Assembly (NCBI RefSeq): GCF_000003815.2
Contig: NC_049993.1
Location: forward strand, 2,959,169-3,023,168
Direction of reading: 5' to 3'
DNA from: Branchiostoma floridae
Taxonomy: Eukaryota; Chordata; Leptocardii; Amphioxiformes; Branchiostomatidae
Length of the DNA: 64,000 bases
Part shown: positions 24,788 through 36,235 of the stretch, one piece after another
How positions within the stretch are numbered: position 1 is the stretch's first letter
Layout of the letters: each line of letters opens with the position of its first letter
Notes under the pieces: model-generated
Database searches by the model: none
What the model was told of the DNA's origin: nothing
The model's input: only the letters and a program-made list of their open reading frames with translations
Program-made: the position numbers and the translations under genes

Positions 24788-25340
24788 GAGAGGAGGTCTA
24801 GCGAGAAGACGTTTCACAATCATTTAGACAATACTCACGCAGCTGTATTAACTGTTATCTATGTGGCAGTCAAATTTTGTAAAGAAAATAAAGAGAGTGT
24901 TTTCAGCCAAGGTACTTACCCTCTTCGTGCAAGGCTGATCGCCGTACCCACAGGCATCATCCCCGTACCTTCTGACATGGTCGTAGTATGTCGATTTTGG
25001 GATGAGGTCTTGAGGATGCTACATGGGCTTCTAAAGACTAAGTACTATTACACGTAGTATTACAATTGGATAAACAATACATCTTGAGCTATGATATCAC
25101 TATATCTAACGTTTTCATGCCTCTTTCCTTTTCTTAAAACATGTGTATACGAATTCGCAGAGTTTTTGTTGTATAACGTTGTCTGTGGTGGTCATTATAA
25201 GACAGTTGTCTTTGGTTAACTGTTTACATGGTGAGTCTACATTGAGAGCACTGTTATGAATGGTAAGATAAATTAATGTTCAATTTTCTAGCAGGTTCTT
25301 ATTGCCTTCGTTATAAGGTATGTGTCTGTTCTATTTGTAG

Positions 25341-27957
25341 AAGGTGCATGGATCACAGAGGCAGGGCTGCATGCTTGAGGGGGCTAACCCGAATATATCG
25401 TCATCTTCATCATCGGGACTGAGAGAAGCGCAATCATTTACTGCCGTTGGAACAGCTGTGACCTTGACCTCCACCAATGTGACCTTGCAACCCAACATGA
25501 CCATGCCACCCACCGATGTGACCTCTCTAACTAACGACACTGGCAAGTAGAGACAATAGAAATAATTTAAAATAGATGTGTGAATAATGATGAATTCATT
25601 CATTTATTTATTTGCTTAAGCTTTTAATGTTTGTTGCTCTTTGAGATGATGTAGCAGCATTGTAGCTAAATAGAAATTAGTCAAGCACCTAACGTTACAT
25701 TTTGTCTTATAACAAGTGTACGATTTGAACGCTGTGTGGAAAAAGATGGCGGTCAGACATGTACGTGCTTGCCTGGATGGACTGGGCCTCTTCTTCATCA
25801 AACAAAATCAACCTTAAAGTTAAAAAAAAACTCTCTCAGGGTCCAAAACCTCTCCGGTTTTTTTGTCCCTATGGTTTTTTATCACCCCAAACCACAACCA
25901 TAGCATTTTCTGAATACGAGCTATCAAAAGTTGCACTGTACTGCTGTACCATTGAAATTATCGAATTTGACCTTTGTTTTCTCGATCCCTTTCAAATATC
26001 ATTATGGTTCATCCCTATCGTTCATGGTCATGCTTGTAACAGATAGACAACACACACAAACCCCACAGTCAATCAGTTGTGAACAAGACAGTTGATACAA
26101 ACTCCTTCATCAAGCTTCTATTCACATTTGGTGTTGATATCTTCACACGTACATATTGTTTGTTACAGTTAACCAATGTGAAGATGGCTGGGACGAATAC
26201 AACGACTACTGCTACAAGTTTGTGAGAAAAGCTGCCAAATGGTCAATGGCGAAATTTATGTGTCACGAGCAAGGTGCAGTTCTGGCCTCTATCAAGGGAA
26301 GGCCAGAGAACGGCTTCATATCACGTCGCTTTTCAAATGGTAAATAAGGCCACAGCAAGTAAATTTTATGGATGACATCCTCTGCAAACCTTAAAAACAG
26401 TGCGATAGGACGAAAAAAATCCAGATGGGTTAAGAAAAGATCGTTATATTTTCAAAATAGGCACCATAAACGATATAACAAGAATTACGGGGACAAAATA
26501 TGGCATCACAGCCGATAAGGCATTCATCCCTGTATTCATGACATGTACTGGTAGACTGGTATCAATAACAAAGCTACTAACTACACTCATGGCTTCCAAA
26601 TTGCTGCCACTTTTACGACTATCACTTCTACAACTACAGTCTGGGCTATCTCGCAAGTGTCACTTCTACATGTAAAAGCATTAGGCTACAACAAAACACA
26701 ACATACTTGCTCATTTTGGTAATTTTTCGTCATGCTGACCATCTCCAAAGAAGAACAAAAATCTTTTTTTTCTTCTGAAATCAGACGAAAATTTGTGGAT
26801 GTAATCCTTAAAATTTATTTGCTGATGCCTGATGTAAAAATCATTGTCATCCATTAACACGGGTGTAAGTAATAGACTTCCTGTAGACAGCTTCAAACAT
26901 CTGGCTGTCCATAATAACGGTCTTATCCCTGAATTAAATATACATAAGTGGCGTTTAAAGTTGGATGACCCTTTTCTTCCATTTACCCCTACATAATGAG
27001 ATAATATATACAATTGAATAAGTGTAATAATTAAGGGTTAATGACCTCACCGATGTGTATATGGTGTGATAACGCCTGGTCCTTTGCTATATAACCATCG
27101 AATAAAACCACCGAATGAGTGAAACGTACATGGTGTCGATGCACATCGACAACATAGGGTGTCGATTCAAATTCTGACCTATCAGAAGGATCGATACACA
27201 ACTGGTTGGCCGGAATGTATCGATCCTTCGAAATGTATCGGGGCCTTCTGATTGGTGAGCGGCGCCTGGCTATATGATAATCCTATATCAATCACTACCT
27301 CCTGACATCTATAGGTCCTAGAAAGGCGTGGATTGGACTTCATAGAATTGACAAGTCTTAGAAGTGGGATGGAGGTGCACCAGTCACCTATAATAACTGG
27401 GCCCCTGGTAAGCCCAACAAGTGGCTGGGACGTAAAGAAGATTGCGTTCACATTTACCTTAGGTTGGGTGTTCTCTTTTTTTCCATAACAGAACGGTATT
27501 GGAATCAGTACAAAACCTCTACTTATTGATAAATAACTGTTGCCTGTCAATGGAGAATGACAATTTTGATATTAGATTACCTCGATTTAACACCTTCGCT
27601 TAATTATTCTAACCTTAACTATTTATGTTTTATTTATGTTTCTCATTGATTATTCATTATCCCCTGCAAATTTCGTGATCGTAACCCAAACCGTTATGAG
27701 ATTACGAGGGTGGGCCAAAAGAGCCCACAGGAACCCCACCCTACCTCCCACCCCATCCCAAACAATCAGTCTAGGTAGGGTTAAATGTTTCTTTTAAGCA
27801 AAGGTACCCCAAAGGTACTGAAAATTAAAAACCTTATTTTACATTCCCCACAGAAAATTCCAGGCAAGCCCAGGAAGAGAAAAGGATGGTGGAATGACGA
27901 ACCATGCGGCATTATCTTGCGGCATACATTTGTAAGAAGCTAAAAATCCAAGCCTAG
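25341..27957 (+). pseudogene. C-type lectin-like gene 1, broken (lacks tail and membrane exons)
   Basis: Four exons match the intact gene at 42634-47427 in order and phase. 25341-25542 is a Thr/Ser stalk (TLTSTNVTLQ) ending with a GC donor (GCAAGT). 26169-26339 is the first half of the lectin domain (CEDGWDEYNDYCYKF) and, like its paralogue, is exactly 171 bases. 27315-27462 is WIGLHRID to NWAPGKPNKW. 27854-27957 has GWWNDEPCG and a YICKK end. Lesions: an in-frame TAG at 27359-27361 where the paralogue has Trp; EPN is KPN; one base is missing at the end of the third exon; two extra bases precede the last Cys. No cytoplasmic or membrane exon was found upstream, where the transposase 5' exon lies on the other strand. 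I call it a pseudogene. Confidence 0.85.
26455..26770. repeat. Dispersed repeat, copy 2 (lectin pseudogene intron)
   Basis: Similar in order and orientation to 2925-3255 in the GPCR intron. The reverse-strand frames of both copies give weakly similar translations (EVMSVV / EAMSVV), so it might be a scrap of an old coding element, but I cannot identify it. Confidence 0.65.
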
Positions 27958-30375
27958 AAGATTTTTACCTTGCAGGGCCTTAGCCCGGCAAGGTAATGAG
28001 GCCCGATCTTTACATGGTTCAATCAATGGTTCAATCAATGGTTCAATGTTAACCCAGCCCTTCCAAAGGCCCTTCAAAAGGCCCTGTTCTCTTTGCCCAA
28101 TTTTATGGCTTAGTTAGACAAGGGTACATTGCAGGCCAGTATTAAAACTGTATTTTAGACGTATGTGGTCCAGCGTAAATAAATCTACGCTTTAACCCAT
28201 GTTTATCATAAAGATATATCAAATAATTGCACCAGAAGGAATTTATTTTGTAATAAAGAATAATGCATACTCATTGTGGGTTAAAAAGTTTTACAACACC
28301 GGTTTATTGTGCCAATAATCTATCTGACATAGATTATGTTAATGAGGTAAATTTCCCTACACTTGGGGATTTTTGCTGCATTTCATACTACAGTTGCTAG
28401 GTGTCGCTCGCTCTTTGTACATTGCAACAACATGAAACAAAATAATAGCCGCAAACTTCGGGCTAGTAGCCAGGTAAGTACATTTTAAAGACATTTGTGA
28501 CTATGAATGTCCTTGATAGAGTTTGTATTGTGTGAAAAATAGATTTGAGACTGGATTGGCAGCTGGAGAAGTCACTAAAACTTTCCCGTACAAGAATTGG
28601 GGTGGGAGGGGGGCGACATGTGGAACTCTGTGGTTGTCTCTGATTATTTTGATGTGATCCTCATGTTAATTGATGAACACTGGTGAAGCGCCGATGTACC
28701 TTTTCCTGACGAAATCCCTACTACCCGGCAAGGTACAGCTTTTTTTAAAGCACTTGTTTAGGTGCACACCCCAGTTTGTTTAAGATTCTAATTGGATGCT
28801 GCGCACCTATAGCAAGTATAGCGACCACCTATTTCGTTAAAAACTTTTGATTAAGAAATTTATCTGTATCTGGATGAAGGATATCCTTTTCGCTTTAAGA
28901 ATAATCGATTTTCAATTTGTAACTTTAACACATTTAATTTGAGTAATTCGGGGTGGGGGTGGTGGTGGTCAGCAAAAATGATGCGTAAAGCAGGGGGTTT
29001 TCACCTGGAATTAGACACAAAAATTACAAAGTCGAGAAGAGAATACTATCAGCATGTATTATCAAGCCAATAATGAAGAAAATCATGGCACTTAGATTTT
29101 CAAAGAAACACCCGGACACGTGAGGCCTAAAAATACCGCCCACAGATTGCATGGGCTATGAAACGTCACCAACAGGTTGACGTTATTTAAAAGCAAATGC
29201 ATAGAAGAAAAAAAAGACGCAGACCCGAAATTTATTCTAACCAAAGAAGAATTAGTGTGTACATCAGACAAAGTATTGTCGTGTGCACAGTTATAACTAA
29301 TGGTACGACAGCGGTATGCGAGCCTAAAAGGGTTGTCATCGGGCAACAGCTGTGACGAGGGACTCGAGAAAAGAAACTGATAAACATTTTAGACTTAAAT
29401 CAGTAATATTTGTTTTTCTTGTCTAGCAAGATTTTGTCATATCATGTTTCAGAAATTATATGAATTTCAAGAATAGTCTTACTTTAGAGTATGATCTAAG
29501 AAAAAATAATGAAAAAAAATCTTAAGTCGTAGACAAAATGTGATTTTTTTAAGACAGAAAGTTTCCATCTTTAAAACACTTTGTATGTGGGTATAGGAAG
29601 AAACATTTCTGATAGTGTACATTCAAGCAGATCCATGTATATATTACTATAAATGTATAGTAATGTAATGAGACCATAAAGCACCAGAAAACAGGTAAGA
29701 ATTGTTGAATGTCATTTGTGGTACAAGTTGTGTGTAAAAAAATTAACATGATTGTTATATGCTTTTTCACGTTTCCTAGTATCAAGACATGTCTTTAGGC
29801 ATGATTATTTATACTTGAATTTTGTGCTGTATGTAACAACATAGCACCACTCAATTATACAACGTATACTAGAGTTTGCTGACTGCTTGCTACATGTACC
29901 TACACAACTTTATTTCTATTTCTAAGTTTATTGAACTGCTATTTATCAACAATAATTTTTTTAAACGTATCATCCAACGTATATGGTTTTTTTTTGGCCT
30001 CTGGTTGATACGGTTTACCATCGATATTCACTTACAGCTTCTGTACAGGGAAATATCTACAAAACATTCTTTCCAATGAAATAACATGGTTACATTTCGG
30101 TATGAATTACCTAATATATACTATCTACATTTGAGTTACAGAGTTGCATGTTCTTACGACTTAGTGATTTTGCAATGCTCATCGTTTCAGTTAGATTTAC
30201 TTGTTATTAACTTGCAAGCAGAAGTACCCTCTGTCATTCCGTTTGTCCAGTTTATTGACGCTAAAAGAAAGTGGGATGTCACTTGAAACTTCTGGAAGTA
30301 GATTTCCAAATGTTATCTAGTAGAAAAGATGTATTTGCCTTTTGAAAATACTCTTACCTTACATCACCACACATA
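27958..30375. other. Gene-poor stretch
   Basis: No splice-supported exons. It contains a triplet of GGTTCAATCAAT words at about 28015-28045, CCCGGCAAGGTA words at 27972 and 28723, and otherwise AT-rich DNA. Open frames near 29092-29785 and 29876-30286 show no recognisable domain. Confidence 0.5.
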
Positions 30376-30379
30376 GTCT

Positions 30380-30760
30380 AAGCTTCATTTAAGTATCAAA
30401 AAACAGACCAGCGTATGGAGTGTTGTAATTACATCTCACATACCAAAGAACTGAAATCAGTATTATCGAGTCGGCTTCTACAATAACAGCGAACATATTA
30501 AACACAGCTTTATTTTGTTTCAATCTAAGCATTGTTTAACCTGCCGACACTGTCGACACATCTAATTCTTGACGTTAATGAGTCCATAGAGAGCACTAGC
30601 CAGAGCATACCTCGTTGGTTATGCCATGTCTTTTCTGACGTTATTTTTCAGCTTATGGGCAACTGCTTTGGCAATGTATCTGTCAAAGAGATGATTTCAT
30701 TATGATGTTTGTATACGATGTGATTTACATAAATAAATACATAAGACATGATTATGATAC
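30380..30760. repeat. Lectin-neighbourhood duplication, block X copy 1
   Basis: Shares ordered phrases with 40480-40870 and with 50890-51041 plus 58377-58440: AACACAGCTTTATTTTGTTT, ATCTAAGCATTGTT, AGCTTATGGGCAACTG, GCAATGTATCTGTCAAAGAG. Here it is uninterrupted. Confidence 0.65.
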
Positions 30761-31834
30761 TTGTGCAGATGCTTCTTTGAAAACAGTTTTAAGAGATTAG
30801 CTAACTTAAAGAAACTCCCCCATCGTTTGTTTTTGTGTGAGGTGCCTTGGACACGGCGGAACTGTAGGACGCTCTTATACCCCCTTTGCACTACGACAGC
30901 GCTCTCACCGCGCTCTCTCTGCGACTTAAAATCGACATATCACTCAGCGAATTGTATAGAAATGAAACGAATATTTTAACACTTTGTGTGTTTTGTTGTC
31001 TTCTCTGTCACACTTTTACATTTTGTATTATATAGATCGTTTTCACAATGACGTCACAGTCGCGTTCGAACGGCCATGTTGGATGATAAGCAGCTCGATC
31101 TCCACACGGCAGTGTGTTGCACGTGGTGGACTCGTACGTCGAAAGAAGCCTTTTTTATTCAGGAAACTGACTGGATGTTTGCCGTGCTAACTGCGAGTTC
31201 CATAAACACAGGATACGGCCTACTCGCCGTTTCTGTTCAACAACATTACCTACAGTCCGTCCTCTTTTCAATAACTTGATTAAACCATTCTCCTACCAGC
31301 CCACCAACAGTAGCCCCGCCGCGGAGTTTGTGCATGTTTTTTTTTTTGGGGGGGTGGCGGCGGGGGAGAAAGTTGGTTTCTGGTACAGGGTATGTCATGG
31401 ACGTATACCATGTTACACGCAAATGTCAGCAAGCTTGTTCTATTTCTTCTTCATAAAACACGGCACATCGCGTCCTGAGCTGTGAATGATATTTTCACCA
31501 GTACTGCCCCAGATGTTCTGTCGATAATCAAGCGAGGATTAAAAATTGTTTGGCTTGTTCACGAGGAACGAAATTCGAACTTTTTTTACCCACGATTGTG
31601 TAGCTGGTAGAAAAAAACAAAAATTTCTTCAGTCGCAAACTTTACCTTAGGCAAGACAAAACATGTCAATGCGGAACTTACACGTGTTAACGGGCACAAT
31701 TCACCCCTCAAGCGCATCTCAATCGTTGTGTCAGTTTTACGCTCAGCACGGCCCAGTACGCTTAGCTAAAAATATGAGGTAAGGTGTGTATTGTGCATAC
31801 GACTGGTACATGATCATATGAAGAAAAATGTCAA

Positions 31835-31940
31835 TACGGACCTCATATGGACTTGATGTATACGCTCGTGTGACTGCACCTGAAGGATGCGGTCACACAT
31901 GCGTTAAATTCAAGTCCGTATGAGGTTCGTATGAAATTCT
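31835..31940. mobile_element. Small palindromic MITE-like piece
   Basis: CGGACCTCATATGGACTTGA at the left is mirrored by TCAAGTCCGTATGAGGTTCG at the right, with CGTGTGACTGCACC / GGATGCGGTCACACATGCG inside. Confidence 0.55.
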
Positions 31941-31966
31941 TAGCCCCCACCGTGCTCCACGGGTCG

Positions 31967-32108
31967 CTGGGAAAATAAAATTTGACAAATATATACAGAT
32001 AACATGCCAGAGGAGTTAGCTAGGTCGCAGGCCATACTCCCTCGGCCAACCAACTTCTCTAGCATGTTATCTGAGTGTCTATATTTGTTTAATTTCTGCT
32101 TTTTCCCA
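31967..32108. mobile_element. Foldback MITE nested in the 1.7-kb element
   Basis: CTGGGAAAATAAAATTTGAC and AGATAACATGC at the left are mirrored by GCATGTTATCTGAGTG and TTTTTCCCAG at the right. Confidence 0.75.
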
Positions 32109-32384
32109 GTGAGATATGTGAAGCCTGATAGAGACAAATAGTCCATAGGGACCTCATACGATCTTTGATAAAGATTCTTTATTGAGACACGGCAAAGGTA
32201 CAGAGACTTTCGTAAGGTCTACATGTATAACAGATATACGCACGTGTGACGGCACCCTTACACAAAACTTGTTAGGCAAGTGGATATTGAGGGCCAGCTC
32301 GTGCGCGCATGCGGTGGGGATTGGTAGCTAGTCCTCTGCACGCTGCCTGTCAGTGAAAGGATATCATCTAGGGTAGCGGCCAGG

Positions 32385-32500
32385 TACAGTGAATGATCGC
32401 GGTTTTTGCGAGGCCGCTTCACCGCGAACTCTAAACCACCGCGAACACTCCATTTCCCGCTACCGCAAAAGTAAATCCTCGCGATCGGCACCAGTATTAG
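32385..32500. mobile_element. CGCG-type MITE copy
   Basis: CACCGCGAACTCTAAACCAC followed by CGCGAACACTCC and CCCGCTACCGCAAAAG matches the nested element at 22850-22992 in content and order. The ends are less clear. Confidence 0.65.
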
Positions 32501-33039
32501 ATCGTTGAAAAAGTGCCATTTTTAAAAGTATATAGATCAAGACGTATTATTGCAACTTTGTCCTGATATCTAACCTTGGCTACATCACTTAATGATTCAC
32601 AGAATGGAGACAAAACAGCACACTTGAACCCGCCGCAAGTAACTTTGATAGCACCGTTCTGTGTTCTAGTCATCCAGGTTATCATCCAACATGGCGCCCA
32701 CGCGTGATCGAACGGTTTTCGAACGTTCTGTGAAAACGATCTATACCCAGTGGGAAAGCGAAGGGTACACATATCCTACTTAGGTCGCAGCTGCGATTGC
32801 CGTCTAGTGGAGAGGGGGCCTAAGGCCTAAGCGTTGCGCTACAGGAAATAAGTGATCCATGAGGTACAATTCAAAACTCTATATATCATGAAATTGATAA
32901 TTAGAATATCATTCTGTAGTGTAAGTCTAGTAACCAGAAACAAAACATTTTTTGTTAAACGCAGGCAGGTTTTCCTCATAAATGAATATAAATGCGACTG
33001 ACCCATGTATGGTGGGCTGAATACCATTTTTCTGCCTAT

Positions 33040-33290
33040 AAAAGAGTTTGTATATACATGTAAAATGCACATCTTAAAACTTCAAAGGATTGGCTCAAGG
33101 ATTTTGCCGTACGCCATTTGACAAAATAGCATCATGTAAATGCAAGGCAGGTTTTGCGTTTGTCCATTTGATTGGTTAGCTGTTTTTTTTATAAGGCATC
33201 GAACAAGCACTGGTATTTATTTTGGTTACGGACAGCTAGCACTAAACACTTCTGCTGACAACACTGCTAACACAAGGACAAGCTGACAAA
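33040..33290 (+). promoter_or_regulatory. Promoter-like block P copy 1 (TATAAG box)
   Basis: TATAAGGCATCGAACAAGCA at 33190, then ATTTATTTT and ACGGACAG, matches the block at 59220-59280 in word order. In units 2 and 3 this block precedes a lectin gene; here none follows. A 65-codon frame starts at 33291, but the downstream sequence is homologous to non-coding block Y, so I do not call it a gene. Confidence 0.45.
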
Positions 33291-33429
33291 ATGCCGATCG
33301 TTCGAATGATAACGAATGCCAGACGTATTGGCAGGAAGCGTACCTCAGGGGAGCGACCAAAGCACAATACGGCTGGATTCCAGGCTATGCAAGACAGGCT
33401 GAGAACCCAAAATTCATCTACTTTAAAAT

Positions 33430-34291
33430 CATTCTCAATTCAAAAGTTTGTACATCAAACAAAGGTGAATATTAAGTGCCAATGGTAAGGCAAGGAGTAT
33501 GGGAACACGAAAAACTAACTAGAATAGCACCCGAGCAATTTTGTGTGACCACGCACATTGGCGACGCACTCAAATTTTAAGGCAAATATATAAAGAATAG
33601 AGTAAGTGTATTACTTTAGAAATTAAAAACCCATCATAACATTGGTAAATGAGAAAGAAACTCATGAAGAAACATTACCCAAATCGCAATGTAAAGCAGC
33701 TAGCATCCGTCTCCAAATATTTAAAATACACCTGGGCAAAATGAAAACGAAAGGAATCTGTCACAAAGTAATCCAAGTCCAGGATGGGTCACTTTGAGTT
33801 CGCGGTGAAGTGGCCGCCGCGAACATAAAACGTCTGAAAACATTTCTACATTCTACAGTATTCCGCAGTGACATAAGGTCCTGCCATAGTCTTAAAATCA
33901 ACAATTAAAAAGTTTGTATAGTATCTCGTTTGATAAGAAGTGATTGAAAATGCCTGGGAACAGCGAAAATAAATCTAACGTTATGTGGCATAATAACTTT
34001 TCAATGTGATAGATGTCCATAGTAGGTAGTTTGTCAGACCTAATGTTGTCCTACTATAGTATTAAAAAAGGAGTGAAGGAATGGGAGCCACTTTTTCTAT
34101 ATTCCTGAGTTTTACTTTTGACTATGTGCGAAAGGGCCTGTAAAGCATTGATAAAATTGCTTGTATAGATTATTTTCTGGAGCTTTATTTTACGTAAGCA
34201 AAAATAATGTTATACATAAGGATTGGTCATGTATTGAAACTTAACATGTATTACCAGTATAAACGCCATCTGGCAAACATGTTTAGTCAAT
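33430..34291. repeat. Lectin-neighbourhood duplication, block Y copy 1
   Basis: Matches 49500-50010: GTTTGTACATCAAACA(A)AGGTG, GCCAATGGTAAGGCA, ACGCACTCAAATTTTAA, CATGTATTACCAGTATAAACGCCATC. The left satellite transposon is inserted at its right end. Confidence 0.7.
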
Positions 34292-34984
34292 CACAGCACG
34301 AAAACAACTTTTTAAGCAAAGTTTCTGAGATACGTATAAAGCCCTTAAAGGCGGAGAAATATTTCAGCAGATTTTAAGATCTATCAAAGGCATCGGAAAC
34401 ATACATTTGGCATTTACGGAAGATTTCAGCGTTTGTAAATCTAACTTAATCTGTTGTGTTTCTTTGCGTGAATTTTACATGTATTTTAGTATGCCGAAAA
34501 GACAACTTAAATGTCTCAAAAATATTTTCTGTCAAAACGGACAAATACCGTTTCTCTAGATCTGTTACAAAATACATGTTAACCGGCTAAGTCAAATGTA
34601 ATAATCCTTTGTCTGGTGTTAGATAAAACATTGCGTCATCTGTTTTATAACAGTGGCAAGATTTACAGTCAAAACTGAAAATTATTGCGCTTTCTGGTAC
34701 AAAATGTTATGTTAATACCTCAGCAAATACACATACAATACAATACAAAGTCAAATACAATAATCTTCTGTGTTTTTTAGCTATTCCGAAAGCGTTTGAC
34801 GTATTCAAACTTTCTGTGCACAAGGTTTAATTCGAACAGGGGAGAACCTCTCACGGTTAGCTTATATGCGCTATTTTACGTTATATGAAATGTTGCGGAT
34901 ACCATGGTCAATATTGACCGAAGGATGCTATATATATAATTTATTTCGAACCGTCATTTACGCAAAGAAGGGAAGACCTCCCCG

Positions 34985-36235
34985 TTAATATATTTGCCAA
35001 GACGTATATGCAATGTTGCGTATTTCATTTGAACATACGACATGTTTATTCTTTGAATCCGCGCAGTTTAAGCGAACTAGGGGAGACCTCCCCCGTTTAG
35101 CTTATATGTTGCCAAAACGTATATGAAATGTTGCGTATTTCTTTTGAACATACGACATGTTTAATCTTTGAATCCGCGCAGTTTAAGCGAACTAGTGGAG
35201 ACCTCCCTTGTTTAGCTTATATGCTGCCAAAACGTATATGAAATGTTGCGTATTTCTGTAAAACATACAACAAGTTTAATCTTTGAATCCTCGGGAGACC
35301 ACCCCCGTTTAGCTTATATGTTGTCAAGACGTATATGAAATGTTGCGTATTTCTGTAAAACATACAACATGTTTAATCTTTGAATCCGCGCAGTTTAAGC
35401 GAACTAGGGGAGACCTCCCCCGTTTAGCTTATATGCTGCCAAAACGTATATGAAATGTTGCGTATTTCTGTTGAACATACGACATGTTTAATCTTTGAAT
35501 CCGCGCAGTTTAAGCGAACTAGGGGAGACCTCCCCCGTTTAGCTTATATGTTGCCAAAACTTGACGTATATGAAATGTTGCGTATTTCTGTAAAACATAC
35601 GACAAGTTTAATCTTTGAATCCGCGCAGTTTAAGCGAACTAGGGGAGATCTCCCTTGTTTAGCATATATGTTGCCAAGACGTATATGAAATGTTGATTAT
35701 TTCTGTTGAACATACGACATGTTTAATCTTTAAATCCGCGCAGTTTAAGCGAACTAGGGGAGACCTCCCCCGTTTAGCTTTTATGTTGTCAAGACGTATA
35801 TGAAATGTTGCGTATTTCTGTAAAACATACAACATGTTTAATCTTTGAATCCGCGCAGTTTAAGCGAACTAGGGGAGACCTCCCCCGTTTAGCTTATATG
35901 CTGCCAAAACGTATATGAAATGTTGCGTATTTCTGTTGAACACACGACATGTTTAATCTTTGAATCCGCGCAGTTTAAGCGAACTAGGGGAGACCTCCCC
36001 CGTTTAGCTTATATGTTGTCAAGACGTATATTAAATGTTGCGTATTTCTGTTGAACACACGACATGGTTAATCTTTGAATCCGCGCAGTTTAAGCGAACT
36101 AGGGGAGACCTCCCCCGTTTACCTTATATGTTGCCAAGACGTATATGAAATGTTGCGTATTTCTGTTGAACATACGACATGTTTAATCTTTGAATCCGCG
36201 TAGCTTAAGCAAACTTGGGGGCACTACCCCCGTTT
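34985..36235. repeat. 115-bp minisatellite array, copy A, about 11 units
   Basis: Unit words in order: CGTATATGAAATGTTGCGTA, TTTCTGTTGAACATACGAC, TTTAATCTTTGAATCC, GCGCAGTTTAAGCGAACTAG, GGGAGACCTCCCCCGTTTAG. Units differ by point changes and one shortened form lacking the TTTAAGCGAACTAGG part. Every frame read here is a repeat artefact. Confidence 0.95.

Larger units (their letters stand above)
15511..25018 (-). pseudogene. CACTA (EnSpm/CMC) transposase gene, split and degenerate
   Basis: Four exons join in phase on the minus strand: 25018-24920, 24121-23999, 20726-20586 and 18160-15511, all with AG acceptors and GTAA donors. Exon 1 has a Cys motif (CGYGDQPCTKR); exons 2-3 encode an acidic Ser-rich linker (SSESDVDD, SDSESDCE). 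The large exon holds a CxxC/C/C zinc-like module (VVCPICDSVYP, CSHVEFPRH), the Transposase_21-type core (DVFDGQIWKDF, LMLNVDWFQPY, NLPR) and the C-terminal block (CLACDIPAARKVAGF, GCSKCLKSF, VDVMHNLLEGTAKR, CTPNMHLHLH, FWCFSFERANG). Lesions: a frameshift just after NLPR (about 17300-17312) and an in-frame TAA at 17176-17178. The protein would cut and join DNA at element ends; this copy looks dead unless those are assembly errors. Terminal repeats of the element were not found. Confidence 0.85.
31030..32746. mobile_element. 1.7-kb foldback element hosting smaller MITEs
   Basis: The ends TATAGATCGTTTTCACA and GGCCATGTTGGATGATAA at the left (31030-31090) are mirrored at 32665-32746. Inside are a foldback at 31967-32108, a palindromic piece at about 31835-31940 and a CGCG-type MITE at about 32385-32500. 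No transposase seen. Confidence 0.7.

Noticed and set aside
24707-25057. 116-codon plus-strand frame
   Set aside because: It begins inside a foldback MITE and overlaps, on the opposite strand, the phase-matched Cys-rich exon of the transposase.
28015-28045. tRNA B-box-like GGTTCAATC words
   Set aside because: They are a simple triplet repeat without an A box or cloverleaf.
33291-33488. 65-codon frame after a TATA box
   Set aside because: Its second half is homologous to non-coding block Y at 49.5 kb, where no such frame exists.
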